Assembly: GCA_963921795.1 (NCBI GenBank)
Contig: OY997660.1
Location: 1,502,135-1,566,134 of the forward strand
Source: Nannobrachium achirus
Taxonomy: Eukaryota > Chordata > Actinopteri > Myctophiformes > Myctophidae
Direction: 5' to 3'
DNA length: 64,000 nucleotides
The translations under genes were made by a program, and so were the position numbers. Under the pieces are notes generated by a model. It saw only the letters and a program-made list of their open reading frames with translations, was not told where the DNA came from and did no database searches. Of this stretch, positions 1-25,200 are shown piece by piece. Position 1 is the first letter of the stretch. Each line of letters opens with the position of its first letter.

Positions 1-76
1 TTTAAGTTAATCATCTGGGGACCCCTCCAAAAGGACCCCCCTGGGGGTCCCGACCCACAAGTTGAGAACCTCTGGT
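1..76. mobile_element. right end of a hAT-like element
   Basis: AATCATCTGGGGACCCC through GACCCACAAGTTGAGAAC matches the right end of the hAT element at 47518-47933. The rest lies outside the window. Confidence 0.7.
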
Positions 77-1064
77 ATAGATGGGTTCAGAGAGAGTTCT
101 CCCTGCTTGTGGTGAACTGCAGTGTTTTGAGGAACAGAGAATAATTAGAACAACATTCCATTCCTCTCTGCTGCTTCGTTAAACCAATTCAATTAAACTA
201 AAATAAACGAGCTGCAGACAACGTCTGGAACATTCTCTACTGGTTCACTTCTCTCCACAACAACCTGCTTTAATACTGGTTTTGTTCTTTAAAGTACAAC
301 CATTTGATTACAATGATTTTACCCCCATTGATTACCAAATGCATTTGGGTCCCCATCTGGCATCAATGGGGGTAAATTTACTATAATAAATGTTTTGTTT
401 TCGGAATGCGACAAATACTGTACAAAAAAAAAATATTATTGAACTCAAGTCTCCATGGCGTGAGTTATCAATAGAGAAAAATATATTTTGGGGGTGAACT
501 ACTCCTTTAATGACGTTTTAGTTCTGACTGGTCATAGTGCTGTGTTCTGATTTTCCTCGTTAGGGGTTCCAGGTGGCCCCCAGCTAAATGATGGAGAGTT
601 GGAGACCAAATGGACCCTTATAGATCTGTAACTCTCGAGAGTGTGAAATGAAACCCTTACAGGTCCATTTGGTTTCATTTTAAGCTTCCAGGCTCACCAG
701 ACTCTACTTTAGCTTTTGCCCATTCTTTTGTTAGGATCTTAGTTAGGTAGGTCTCAGTCCTGGCTTCACCACATTCTCCCTACAGTATATCAGTACTGTG
801 TTTGTTGGTGATTTGTTGTTGCAAAGCTAATTACCATTTGATGTGTTGTGTGAATGTAAAATAAACTTCAATGCATTTTGAGAGCTGACTCTGTCCTGTT
901 GTTATTGTGTTACAGCCAATGGTTTAGTGACCGTAACAACATGTCTCTTGGAAGCTAAATGGAAGCCACGCCGCTCCCCAAAGACAACGGTCGGGGGCGT
1001 GGCGCCTGACGGAGCACCTGATGGAAAAACGGTGGAAGGAGTAATGCAGCAACATTTGGGTTGC

Positions 1065-1091
1065 TCTTAAAAGAAAGAAAGAAAGAAAGAC

Positions 1092-1166
<75 letters not shown>

Positions 1167-1170
1167 AAAG
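1065..1170. repeat. (AAAG)n microsatellite
   Basis: About 25 AAAG units with one CAG interruption. Between it and the left end only a decayed ACCAAATGGACC hairpin copy (about 560-680) was recognised. Confidence 0.95.
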
Positions 1171-1739
1171 TCGGCCAAGTACTACAGTGTGGTTGTCCTT
1201 TCAGGCAACTTATGACATTTAGGTTAGGTTAATGGGTGACTGTGACAGTGATGAAAAACTCCCATATCTACTGGGTGAAGTACGACTATGTGCAAACACA
1301 GGAGCAAGATGTGTGAGCTGCTGTGATAGAAGAAGGATATCAAATGGAACACAACCACCTTAAAGACTACTGATCATGGTGTATACAGTACATCCCTGCA
1401 CTGTCTGCATCCAGTAATGTCCATACATGAAAACAGTTCCACTCCTTCAAATGGTACATATTTTATTTTGATTGTATTATATTGTACACTTCTGCTTTGG
1501 CAATGTAAACGTATGTTTTCTCATGCCAGTAAAGCCCTTTGAATTGAATTGAATTGAATTGACTGTGGTTAACCAACACAGCCACATTAAGGTTAGGTTG
1601 ATAGTAGTGGTAGTGGTTGGTTTGTACACTTTATAGAGGGTATGCGCATGCATAAAGTGAATGGCAAATCGAGTGGCAAATCGAGTGGCAAAGTGAGCGG
1701 CAAACTGAGTTTAACATTGTTTAACATTGTTTAGTGCAA

Positions 1740-2662
1740 TCAGATAGGACTTTTCTGTGTGGACGTATGGGCTGTCAAGGCCAGAAAGTAGTTTTCTGTG
1801 TGGACGTATGGGCTGTCAAGAGAAGACCAGAAAGTAGTTTTCTGTGTGGATGTATGAGCTGTCAAGACCATAAAGTAGTTTTCTGTGTGGATATATGGGC
1901 TGTCAAGACCAGAAAGTAGTTTTCTGTGTGGATGTATGGGCTGTCAAGGCCAGAAAGTAGTTTTTTTTTTTTTTTTTTTATATAATTTTTATCCCACAAT
2001 TTTGTAACCCATTTTTTCACCCAGTGCTAATTGCCTATGTAATCCTGGGCTCTGCTCTCCCTCTGCCGCGCCAAGGGAGACATCGGACTGACCTCATGCT
2101 TCCTTCTATGCATGAGGAGTCCAAGTTGCTTCTTTTCACCTGACAGTGGAGATTTCCCTGGTTTGGACGTAGCGTGTGGAAGGAACACGTTATTCCAACC
2201 AGTTCCTTTCCCCTCCATCAGGCACCCCGGCTGGCCAGGGGGAGGCATTATTGAGACCAGGATTACGTGCATGTTTTTGTGAGGGTATCAACCCTAGGAG
2301 ACACGGGGAGAACATGCAAACTCCACACAGAAAGGCCCTATCGCCAACCCCACCTAGGGTGTGGGCGCTGATGACGCGGAGGAGGAACACGCCGCCAGCG
2401 CCCACAGCATCCCCCGGCGGGAATCGAACCCGCAGGACCTTCTAGCTGTGAGGCGAAGCACTAACCACTGCGCCACCGTGCCTCCAGAAAGTAGTTTTCT
2501 GTGTGGATGTATGGGCTGTCAAGACCAGAAAGTAGTTTTCTGTGTGGATGTATGGGCTGTCAAGGCCAGAAAGTAGTTTTCTGTGTGGATGTATGGGCTG
2601 TCAAGACCAGAAAGTAGTTTTCTGTTTGGATGTATGGACTGTCAAGGCCAGAAAGTATTTTT
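1740..2662. repeat. about 42-bp minisatellite interrupted by a SINE
   Basis: Units read AGTTTTCTGTGTGGATGTAT plus GGGCTGTCAAGACCAGAA. About five copies lie left and four right of the SINE at 1962-2486. The sister MITE at 33.1-33.6 kb has only one unit, so the array grew after the families separated. Confidence 0.9.
1962..2486 (-). mobile_element. tRNA-derived SINE
   Basis: On the minus strand the head is tRNA-like: GGCGCAGTGGTTAGTGCTTC (A box) and GGGTTCGATTCCCGCC (B box), then CTTTCTGTGTGGAGTTTGCA, a sequence common in fish SINEs. The minus-strand 3' end is a long A run (T run at about 1961-1980). CAGAAAGTAG on both sides may be the target duplication but is also part of the host tandem repeat. 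Confidence 0.85.
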
Positions 2663-2734
2663 TTGCCACTCAGTAGGCGTTCCCGCATAACTTCCGGGTA
2701 TGCTGATGATGTCACGAGCATACCCTCTATTGGC

Positions 2735-4385
2735 GGGCCAGGTTGGGGCGGTCCCGCCCAAATAATATATAATGCGCAGCAAGCGTCCTTCACTGCTCGC
2801 AGCCAAGCTGTCTAGAGCGTCCCTTGGAAGTCAAGGGATGCTTGCTGGTGGTGTGTCCGTGTCATGTCATTCTAATTTAGTCCATTGTACTTCCTGTAAG
2901 TAGACTTAAAAATAAAACCAGTTGCCTAATCATATTACGGGAGTATCTTATTTTGAAATCCACCGTTTTGAGAGGAAGTGCTTCTGCTTGTTGTTATTGG
3001 CTAAAACTAAAGATCATATATGACATGAAAACAATGCTCCTGTGACTTAAAACAATGTAAACACTTTGAAGGTTTGTTAAACTGTTGAACCTCCACAGCA
3101 GATTAGGTAAGGAGCTGGTTAATTACTTTCTGCTGGTTTGGCTGCTGTTGTGCTGTGGTGAGAGCATAGATTGTAGAAAATATGTTGAGAGGAGTCAGCA
3201 TAGAGCTGTTGCTTCGGTATTTTCTCTTTATAGTTGTTTATTTTGTCTTGCTCCAGCGACTAGGCTACTGGATCCTCAACATCTCTCTGTGATACAGTTG
3301 TGCTATGCAGGAGCATATGGAGCATGTGTCCTAAACATGCTCAATGTATAGGCGTGTTGTCATTTAAAATAAGCATGTCGTCATGCTGTCATGTAGTTAA
3401 CGGTTCATTGCTTTTAAATGTTGGAAAGATATTTTGGCTCTGTTGCACTGCACTGTTATGTGCTCTAAATCAGTGCTGAAAGTCTCTCCTCTAATGATGC
3501 CATTCTGTTCTTGCACAGTTGGAATTGGCTGCCTTAAAGATGCAATGCTGTGGCTTAGTTCCCCCCCTAAAAGATGATTCAGGTATTATGATTATACTAG
3601 GAAGAAGATTTAAAGTTATACCATGTAACTTTTTTTATAAAACAAATCTTAAAATTGTCCTAACTGTTAAATCGCTAAAGTTTTAGAACACCCACTCCGT
3701 TATTTTCAGCTTCTAAAGCCTTCTCTTTATATGTTTTCTATGATCCTTGCCGGGGTCCGGATTTCGCGGAAAAATGACGTCATCTGCATCATCCGTATAC
3801 GTTGTGTATACGTTGGCCAATCACATTGCGGATCATACACACATGATACACTACCGGCCAATTACAGTGCATCTTGCGTCTCTTCAGGAAATAGCTTGCT
3901 TCAACAGCTTTGTTTACGCTGGTCTAGAAGTCTAGCATGTCCCCAACCGCTGCTCGTAGAGGGACACGAGAGACCTCTATGGACGCGGTGGTCTGAAGGC
4001 CCGGTCCGCGGCGAAAAACGGCCGAAAAAAGCAGACGCGACCGCGGTTTGCTATACTGCTACAGCCCACTAGTTGAGCAACTTACACAGTATATAAAGTT
4101 AAAATTAGGTTTTAATGTGGCCACACCCACCAGTTCATTAAGTATGCCTGGTTATCATGGTGGGTGGCGACCCAGCTGAAGTTAGCCACACCCACAGTGT
4201 TGGGTGAAAGGTAAAAGGTAAGGGGAGGAGTTTATGATATCATTATATCAGTGTTTTCGGCACTTTTGACCCACAAGGTGTCAGCCTCCAGGAAGAAATC
4301 CAAAATACAAAGGGAATACATGATTGCTCATAACAATCACACCAGGGGGTCTAATGAAGTGCTGTCAACACATCACTAGTTGATA
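2735..4385. other. no gene seen; presumed wif1 intron 7
   Basis: I searched both strands for EGF-type cysteine patterns and the WIF1 C-terminal motif and saw none. Short frames lack similarity to anything I know. A GC-rich patch with ATTTCGCGG and CCGCGGTTTGC occurs at 3740-4050. Confidence 0.6.
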
Positions 4386-4480
4386 GGTGACTGACCAACA
4401 CAGCCACAGTAAGGTGGTTAAGGTGATTAAGCTCAGGTTTAAGGTGATTAAGCTCAGGTTTAAGGTGATTAAGCTCAGGT
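4386..4480. repeat. about 21-bp tandem repeat next to wif1 exon 7 donor, plus (CA)n beyond the exon
   Basis: GGTGATTAAGCTCAGGTTTAA is repeated three times, ending about 15 bases from the splice donor. A faint likeness to the exon edge is not strong enough to call it an exon-edge duplication. Confidence 0.8.
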
Positions 4481-4494
4481 TTGAGGAGACTCAC

Positions 4495-17405
<12,911 letters not shown>

Positions 17406-17487
17406 CCTGGACAGATGATGATGTTTCTCCTACAAAGATCTGATGAAGATCTGATGTCTGTTACTGTGATCCTATGGTCACTGATCT

Positions 17488-17539
<52 letters not shown>

Positions 17540-17654
17540 CTCCTCTGGAACAACTCTACTTTTCTTTTTCTTTTTTTCTCTTTTTCTCCGCCTCTCATTG
17601 GTCCAGAGTCTAGAATGAAGAACCTCCCTGGCTTCACTCACGTTCTCTTTGAAG

Positions 17655-17734
<80 letters not shown>

Positions 17735-17762
17735 GCGTGTGCGTGTGTGTGTGTGTGAGTGA
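17488..17762. repeat. (CT)n and (GT)n tracts upstream of wif1 exon 1
   Basis: A pure CT tract (17488-17533) and a long GT tract (17659-17757) lie 80-350 bases upstream of the chosen start codon, in what would be the 5' UTR or promoter. No TATA box is clear. Confidence 0.9.
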
Positions 17763-17849
17763 GAGACGTGCATGCGCACCACTGGGGGTGTAGGATGCTT
17801 GCACGGCCACAAGGTGGCAGAATCGCACTAAATGTAAGATTCCTCAAAA

Positions 17850-17975
17850 AGCTCTCCATTGATAGATTGATTGAAGAATGTATTCTCACTAGCATAGCTA
17901 CAGTTTCATGACGGTACAGTTCACTGGTACAAGATCAACTAAAAGGATGAACACCACAATAAATCTTCTGGGCTT
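17850..17975 (-). mobile_element. LINE 3' end fragment, reverse orientation
   Basis: GATTGATTGAAGAATG then CAGTTTCATGACGGTACAGT and ACTGGTACAAGATCAACTAA is the reverse complement of the 3' end of the LINE at 18.4-19.7 kb. Confidence 0.75.
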
Positions 17976-18262
17976 GTTTTAATTGGGGTCCTTTTACTCA
18001 TATAACAGACGGATAGAACAGTTCTCAACCTCTGGGTTGGGACCCCCAGGGGGTCCGGGTCCCCACATTATTGTGGGGGTTCCCCAGACGATTAACTTAA
18101 TGTGCAACATTGTTTTCTCTCTCAACAGTAAACAAACCAACATAAAGTTCAAGTGTATAGCCTAGAGCATATCTGCACATTTCTAAAGTGACAATTTAAG
18201 GACTTTTTAATAACGTAGGCCTGCCGCCTACACAATGCAAGATGGACACTACCTGACTAAAC

Positions 18263-19627
18263 CAGTGTTTTTCAAACTTTTTTGACTCAGGTCACCCCTG
18301 TAAAAACACTGTTAACGTTTAGAATCTTACATCATATTACACAACGTACAGTAAACATAACATGCACATCTTTCTACCTGAGATACAGTAGTCTATGTCA
18401 CAGAGAAATATCAGTTTCCATCAGAACTGACTGGAATTGACCACTGTTGTTCTTAATATACGTAAACGACATGTCATCTGCTTGTGACTGCAATCTGTTT
18501 CTGTTCGCGGATGACTCGGCTCTCCTAGTCTCAGGCAGAGACATATTGCAGGTTGAAAAGGCCCTTAACTGTGAACTTAACAAGATCTGCACCTGGCTCA
18601 ATGACAACAGACTCTCAATTCACCTAGGCAAAACTGAATGTATCCTCTTTGGATCTAGTCAGAAACTTAGCCTAGTTGAGAACTTCACAATTAAAGTAGG
18701 TGACACTGTGATAGAAAGAAAAAAACACATCTGCTACCTGGGTCGCATCCTGGAGGCTAACCTATCCAGTGAAAAAATGACCACCAAGGTAATCAATAAA
18801 GTCAATCAACGAATCCGCTTCTTGCAAAGAGTTGCCCCGCTGATCAATATTAAATCCCGAAAGACACTATAGGAGGTGCTCTTATTGGGCCCCTCATTGA
18901 TTACGGAGTCCTTGTCTGGTATCGCGACGCCCCAGCTGCCTTAAAGCTTAAGCTCCAAACAGCCCAAAACAAACTAATTAGGGTTGTGCTTGGTCTCCCT
19001 CCTCTGACCCACCTTACCGAGCATCACCACGAAAGCGTGGGGTGGCTCAAAGTAGCTGACAGAGTACAGCATCTTGCAATGGGCCTGGTGTACAAGATAC
19101 ACTACACCTCCAAGATTCCCATGTACTTGACAAACTACTTCTTAAAGGTCAAGGATGTTCACGATCATAACACCAGAGGCAGCTCCACTAATCATCATCA
19201 GCGTAGATTTAACACTAAACAAGGTGCTAACTCGTTCTCCTGCTATACCATCAACATGTGGAGCGCCCTTCCACAAGCCCTAAAGGAGAGCAAATCCCTA
19301 GCCTCCTTCAAAATTGGTATGAAAAGTCACCTTCAGTCAGCAGCTACCCGTGACTTGTAAATAGACTAAGCCCCCATGCTCCCCCCCCCCCTTTTCTTTG
19401 TATTCTGCTTTTTTGTATTTGATGTTATGCTTTTGAAACTGATATGATCCTAGATAAAGTACTATGTTCTATCCGTCTGTCTTTCAATGTTATATGAGAT
19501 ACTTAAAGTGTGGTTCCTGTGGAAATAAGCCTCGGCTTTCTAGGATCTCCTTTTAGTTGACCTTGTACCAGTGATTTGTACTGTCATGAAACTGTACTTT
19601 TTTCTATTGCAAACTTCTAATAAATTC

Positions 19628-19697
<70 letters not shown>

Positions 19698-19980
19698 TAC
19701 TTGATGTTTAACCACTTGAACCCCAGGCCCCAGCATCCCTATTCTGCGGAGAAGGTTCACCAAAAATAGCTGATCTATAGCTTGTAGATCGTCTATTTTT
19801 GGTGAAGAGAGTTGGCTGTAGATGGAAAAATAACTCATCAAGTACAGTGCAAATCAGGTCTCTTTTACTGATCACAGTGATGAATTCCACATATTATCAG
19901 ATTATTCTGAGACATCCCTGGACTGGCATCACTGCACCCTATAGTGCCACGTACGGCACCCATTTTGATAAACCCTGGTC
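18263..19980. mobile_element. hAT-like element interrupted by a LINE
   Basis: It begins CAGTGTTTTTCAAACTTTTT and ends TTTTGATAAACCCTGG. The flanks GACTAAAC and GTCTAACC agree at 6 of 8. The left part (TCTACCTGAGATACAGTA) and right part (AACCACTTGAACCCCAGG) match the uninterrupted copy at 33.85-34.06 kb, which shows the LINE at 18420-19700 entered later. The palindrome copy at 19759-19803 is inside. Confidence 0.7.
18420..19700 (+). pseudogene. 5'-truncated LINE: reverse transcriptase C-terminal half
   Basis: A reverse transcriptase of a non-LTR retrotransposon copies its RNA at the target site. The frame PLLFLIYVNDMSSACDCNLF runs into the catalytic FADDSALL motif, then the thumb-like region with CYLGRILEANLSSEKMTTKV. 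A frame break near 18870 is followed by LGLPPLTHLTEHHHESVGWL and a typical W-x-x-LP..FK..L ending. The 3' UTR ends in a pure (TCAA)n tail at 19628-19697. The 5' half (endonuclease, palm start) is missing. The clade (CR1/L2/Rex-like) is my best guess. The same 3' end recurs at 16.1, 17.9, 21.5 and 44.1 kb. Confidence 0.9.
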
Positions 19981-20415
19981 TAACCACACGGCCACTGAGC
20001 TGATAATGAGCTGGGTGATAAATTAATGGATAATAATGGAAAGTTTCTCTGCACGACAACAAATATTCACACATTTACATATTGTAATATATGACATAGG
20101 AAATGTAATTCAGGGGTGCAGTGGTCGAACAAAACCTACACCCAGTGTGAATGGGAGCGTGCCAATATTTCGACAAAACGATTGTTCTACGTCCCAGTAT
20201 TTCGACAAGGGTGAATGTTAACCTGGTGAAATGCTAACCCATGCCGACACTGGTGAATGTTAACCTCTATGCCTAAACCTAACCCTAAACTCAGTAACCC
20301 TGACACTGGTGAGTAGCTATAACCTGCCAACGTTGGTGGTCGAGGTAATGACACATAGAAATAGTGAGATTTCACTGTGTGAAGTGAGTGGTGCACTTTA
20401 TGAGTTAAGTTCATT

Positions 20416-20562
20416 TCAGTCCGAGTGTATCAAAGGGTGCGTTCGGAAATGCGCACCGGGTGTGTGCTCAGTGTAGTGAGTGCCTAAACCTAACCCTAAT
20501 CCTAACCCTAACCACACCCGGTGCGCATTTCCGAACGCACCCTTTGATGATACACTCGGACT
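20416..20562. repeat. foldback with telomere-like loop
   Basis: Arms CAGTCCGAGTGTATCAAAGG plus GTGCGTTCGGAAATGCGCAC and CGGGTGTG pair with the right-hand arm almost perfectly. The loop contains CCTAAACCTAACCCTAATCC and further CCTAAC units. Confidence 0.85.
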
Positions 20563-20880
20563 GAACCACCAGCAGAAAACACTCTCCCCTGGGGGTACAG
20601 CAAAGCTGTGTGTGGGCCACCAAAATGGGTTGCAGCCAGGGCTGGTTCATGGCCTAAGCAATATATGCGGTCACGTAGTGCCACAACCACTAAGGGAGCC
20701 ACATCACAGGGAGAACATTTGTTTTGTCATGTATCTCTATATTATTATATTATTATTTAATATGCAATAAAACGAAGACCTCACACAGGACAACAGAATA
20801 CTTTATAATATGCCACTGCTGCTGTGGTTTGTGTGTTCCAAAAGGACCAATCCTGCAACAATTGGAATTCAACGTTAGCC

Positions 20881-20960
20881 AATGGACCAATCCCCAATCA
20901 CATACACACCCATTGTAACTGTTACAATGGGTGTGTATGTGATTGGGGATTGGTCCATTA
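20881..20960. repeat. near-perfect palindrome with one-base loop
   Basis: AATGGACCAATCCCCAATCA plus CATACACACCCATTGTAAC is followed after a single T by its exact mirror. Arms are 39 bases. Confidence 0.9.
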
Positions 20961-20962
20961 AG

Positions 20963-21504
20963 GTAGTAGTCTATATGAAATATTGTATGAATCCGTCTTG
21001 ATCACATGACTATAGAGATACTGTGTATTTATTTGATTTTTGGATCAAATCCGATGGAGTAAAGTTGCTCTGAATGCCCTCCTACATCCTTACCCTAGGG
21101 ATAGTTCAGATTTGTGTACTTAAAGCTTGATGTAATACTTGCATGGATGCAAATTAAAGCAAACTTGAATAGGCCTAGGCTGCTTTTTTAAGTAAATACT
21201 CCAGCAGTTTAAGTACAAATGTACACATTTTTGCTTAGTAATATTTAACCATAAGTATCTAGATATTTTGATTCAAGTACTGGGGTTGTTGAGTACTTTA
21301 GATGACCACTGCCAAAAACATAAATCCATTCCATGCAGAGCCTGTCTAAAGCCAGCTCTTAAACTGAACCAGCTGAGATGGTGTAGATTGCGGACCCACA
21401 CTCAGTCCAGAAAATGTCCATAATTTGAAATGCTTTGAGTGTGCTTTTGTAGGATGCTTCAACCAGATGAAGAGACGTGTGTTTACTAATAGGTAGTGCG
21501 CAAT
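20963..21504. other. no gene seen
   Basis: AT-rich sequence with AAGTACTTGA-type motifs typical of the hAT families here. Nothing else was recognised. Confidence 0.5.
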
Positions 21505-21625
21505 GCATTGATTGAATACTTTATTAGAAGTTTGCATAGGAAAAAGCACCGGACAGTACAGTTCACTGGTACAACTAAAGAGCACAAGGAAGCTGTTAGG
21601 CTTGTTTGCATTGAGGGCCCATTGT
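21505..21625 (-). mobile_element. LINE 3' end fragment, reverse orientation
   Basis: TTGATTGAATACTTTATTAG then AAGTTTGCATAGGAAAAAGC and ACAGTTCACTGGTACAACTA is the reverse complement of the same LINE 3' end as at 19.5-19.65 kb. It ends about 260 bases upstream of the THAP start codon. Confidence 0.7.
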
Positions 21626-21891
21626 GGTTTGTAGTCATAGTTTGTACTGTATTCATACAAGCTGCTGGGTGAGGGTCATACAGTCCAGAGGATGGCGCTA
21701 GTGCATCACAAAGTTATTTGCCAGCATCGACCCTGCATGTTTAACTTCCGAGTCAATGGCAGCGTTAATATTTTGGAAAATGCTTCGAGCACGAGTGATG
21801 CCGTTGAATTCAACGTTTCCACCTTGTCTATTATTACTTTGTTGTGTTGAATGCTGAGCTTGTCATTTTTAGAGCACTTCATGGTCCCAAA

Positions 21892-22246
21892 ATGCCACAC
21901 TGTGCTGCTATCGGTTGCAAAGACGGTCACGGCAAGGAAAAGTGTGTGAGTCTTCACGGCTTTCCCAGAGACAAGACCTTGCGAAAGAAATGGGAAAATG
22001 CTTGTGGAAGAGAACGACTTCCCAAAATCCCCAGTCTTTGTTCTCGCCACTTTTCTCCGGATTCGTTCGAGAGACGTGCACAGCTGATGAAGGAGCTCAC
22101 AGGAGCTGGTTGTAGGGCGAAGCTGAAACCAGATGCCGTGCCTACTATATTTCCTCACATGGAGTCAAAACGGCCCCGGACAGCAAGTGAAAACCGAGCT
22201 CAGAAGCGTCAAAGGCAGGAGACTCTGGATGCGCTCCTGCTGGGAG
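21892..22246 (+). CDS. exon 1: THAP domain
   Basis: The frame MPHCAAIGCKDGHGKEKCVS shows the THAP C2CH start (C-x2-4-C), then FPRDKTLRKKWENACGRERL with the invariant Trp, LCSRHFSPDSF for the second Cys/His pair and a terminal AVPTIFPH, the AVPTIF box. Length of about 85 residues is typical. I start at the Met just before HCAAIGC, not at the upstream in-frame Met at 21844, because THAP domains begin within a few residues of the first Cys. The donor GGGAG|GTAATA is phase 1. Confidence 0.9.
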
Positions 22247-25200
22247 GTAATACTATAGCCCTGATGCATCCCTGCTAGAAAAACCAGCACAAGACCAGCA
22301 CAAACCAGCGCATGTTGTGTTTTACTGCTGGTCTGTGCTGGTCCCACCATCTAAACCAGCATGAACCAGCACAGACCAGGGGGTCCCCCGGGGGTCCCTG
22401 ACCACACCAGCACAGACCAGCACCAGCACAGACCAGCAGTAAAACACAACATGCGCTGGTCTGTGCTGGTGCTGGTCTGTGCTGGTGTGGTCAGGGACCC
22501 CCGGGGGACCCCCCTGAGAAGTGGACCAGGTCTTTGCTGGTGTAATTTGCTCTTTGCTCTGGTGCTTGAATCCTGTTCTGATGCTCTGCTCCATGGGTAA
22601 TGACATTATTTTTGACATTGTGAGTGGGATTCGAACTTACTACCTCTGGCACTTCAGTCCTGCACTTATCCTCGGCGCCACTGAAACCAGCACCAGCACA
22701 GACCAGCACCAGCACAGACCAGCAGTAAAACACAACATGTGCTGGTTTGTGCTGGTGCTGGTCTGTGCTGGTCTATGCTGGTTTATGCTGGTTCATGCTG
22801 GTCTGTGCTGGTGCTGGTCTATGCTGGACCAGCACCAGCACAGACCAGCAGTAAAACACAACATGTGCTGGTTTGTGCTGGTGCTGGTCTGTGCTGGTCT
22901 ATGCTGGTTTATGCTGGTTCATGCTGGTCTGTGCTGGTCTGTGCTGGTGGACCTGAACCAGCATAAACCAGCACAGACCAGTATGAAAATTGTGCCGGTC
23001 TGTGCTGTTTTTTCTAGCATTGCATGACTCTCATATTCATGAGAGTCATGAGATTCCCTTAACATGAGGAGTAGTGGGGAATCGAGCCCTCAACGGTTTG
23101 AGCTAGGAACGTCAGATTTCATAAATAAAGTGCTTACCCAAGCCAACTCTGCTAATGATTTGACGCCGTGCAACGTTCGTTACATGCCGCTGCCGGATTG
23201 TTGAATAAAAAGCCTTCTGGCCGATTTCCTGTTTTTCCCCCAAAGTGCGAAACTGCCCCATCTATCGGCTGTAACTGAATCTAAACACACGCTGTGAAAA
23301 CCTACCTGTTACAGCGAAATACACCTACCAAGCATGTGGGGGCGCTGTGGCGCAAGCCAGGCGCAGGCTAGATCATCATTTGGGATAAGCGAGGAAATGG
23401 GCCGGTAAGCAACATAATTTCGGATAAAAATGCTTTTTATTCAACAATCCGGCAGCGGCGTGTAACGAACGTTGCACGGCGTCAAATCGTTAGCAGAGTT
23501 GGCTTGGGTAAGCACTTTATTTATGAAATCTGACGTTCCTAGCTCAAACCGTTGAGGGCTCGATTCCCCACTACTCCTCATGTTAAAGGCCCACCTCACC
23601 CCCAAAACAACACAATTTTATTGTAAATGTGTTTGGGAGTAATAATAAATACATTCAAGGGTTCATTTTCATGTTCAAAACATTTTTTGTTTTATTTATA
23701 TTTCAAATGGGACTGCTTTTCAGTGATAAACTCAAACTCCCAGAATGCTTTGCATATCACCATTCTTCGACTCCTCCTAAAATTCCCTCCCATAGGAGGT
23801 CCTTCCCTCTAGACTCTGCCCACACAAAAAATAAACAAACACACATGTAGTAGTCACATGGTGTCCATGTGTGTTGTTATGGATTGCAAAGTTGCAAAGT
23901 ATTCACCTCAAACCTTTTGCTAGTTTTACAACTGAGATATATGTAATGTAAACATATGTTTTTTTCACGCCAATAAAGCCCATTGAATTGAATTGATATA
24001 TGCATTGTTGTGTTAAAATAGGCCATTGTTTGCTCTGATGTAAATTCATCTCACTGACGACTCTGAAGATTAAACATGAGGATGCTCCAGTCCTTTGTGA
24101 AGCCTTTGTCTGGTTGTGGGATGGCCAGCCTGGGTCCTGCATTGGAATTCCATCATGCACCGTCCAGCACAGCACAATTTATATTGTATATATGTATATA
24201 TTTCAGCTACAACCAAAACATGCTTCATTATACAGTATAGACAGACTATGCATATGTGTTCTAAACATAATTGAATAATATTCAGGTAAATTATTACCAG
24301 TTGAATACACAGGGAATATGCAAGTAGAACTATATATAGTTATAAAAAACATGGAATTATACCGAGGTGGGGAAAGGACTAACATGTCTTACTTGAGTGA
24401 AAGTATCAATACTGCAATATAGCAATACTCTGTTAGGGTGCCCTCACACCAAAATACCTTGGGTGGAACCCACCAATGCATTTCAGCGAGAATGAGCGTT
24501 TTTGTTTTGTTTTTTGCCAGTAGGGGATTTCTGCAAAAAAACGCTCCATTCTCATTGAAATGCATTGGCGGATTCCACTCTAGATATTTACTCAAGTAAA
24601 AGTAGTCGTGGGTCGCGCGCCCCTGACGACCCATATACCCCCCGAAATTCACACCTCGACAACTGTTTAACAAAGAAACTACACTATTTGCATATCAACA
24701 ATAGACCTGTATCGTAGCCTAGGTGTCGAGCGACGTTCGCGACCCCCCAAATATTGAATCACCCACTGCACCACTGAAAATAGGCATATATAGCCTCAAA
24801 GTACCAAAAGTAAAGTACAAACTATAAATGTTGAAAATAGCAGATCTACAAGCTCACAATGCGTCGCGATGCCACACGTTGTGAGTTGAGAAGCCTAGAA
24901 GTAAAAGTAGGCCTACTGAAAACTAGAAATACAAGTAGGCTAAAGTATAAAATACCAAAAAAATTGTACTAAGGTCAGAACTTGAGTAAATGTACTTAGT
25001 TACTTTCACACCACTGGCATTTAGACCAAATGATCTCATATCCATATTCAACCAAATGCTTGTGCAACATGATGAAGAAATAGTCGTGTAATAGAATGAA
25101 TTGCAGTTTTTATTTACACAAAGGAATAAGGATTGGCATTACAAAGTATTATAGCAGCAGACTAGCTATTTGATGATCAATGTTGACTCCATTACATCTG

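Larger units (their letters stand above)
1632..2733. mobile_element. MITE with TIR TATAGAGGGTATGC, expanded internally
   Basis: The ends read TATAGAGGGTATGCGC and GAGCATACCCTCTAT. A compact copy with the same ends and the same right-hand sequence (GCCACTCAGTAGGCGTTCC) lies at 33132-33615. In this copy the interior has swollen into a minisatellite and then received a SINE. Confidence 0.8.

Noticed and set aside
1-4490. Remaining wif1 exons (EGF 4, EGF 5, C-terminus)
   Set aside because: No six-cysteine pattern or matching tail was found on the minus strand.
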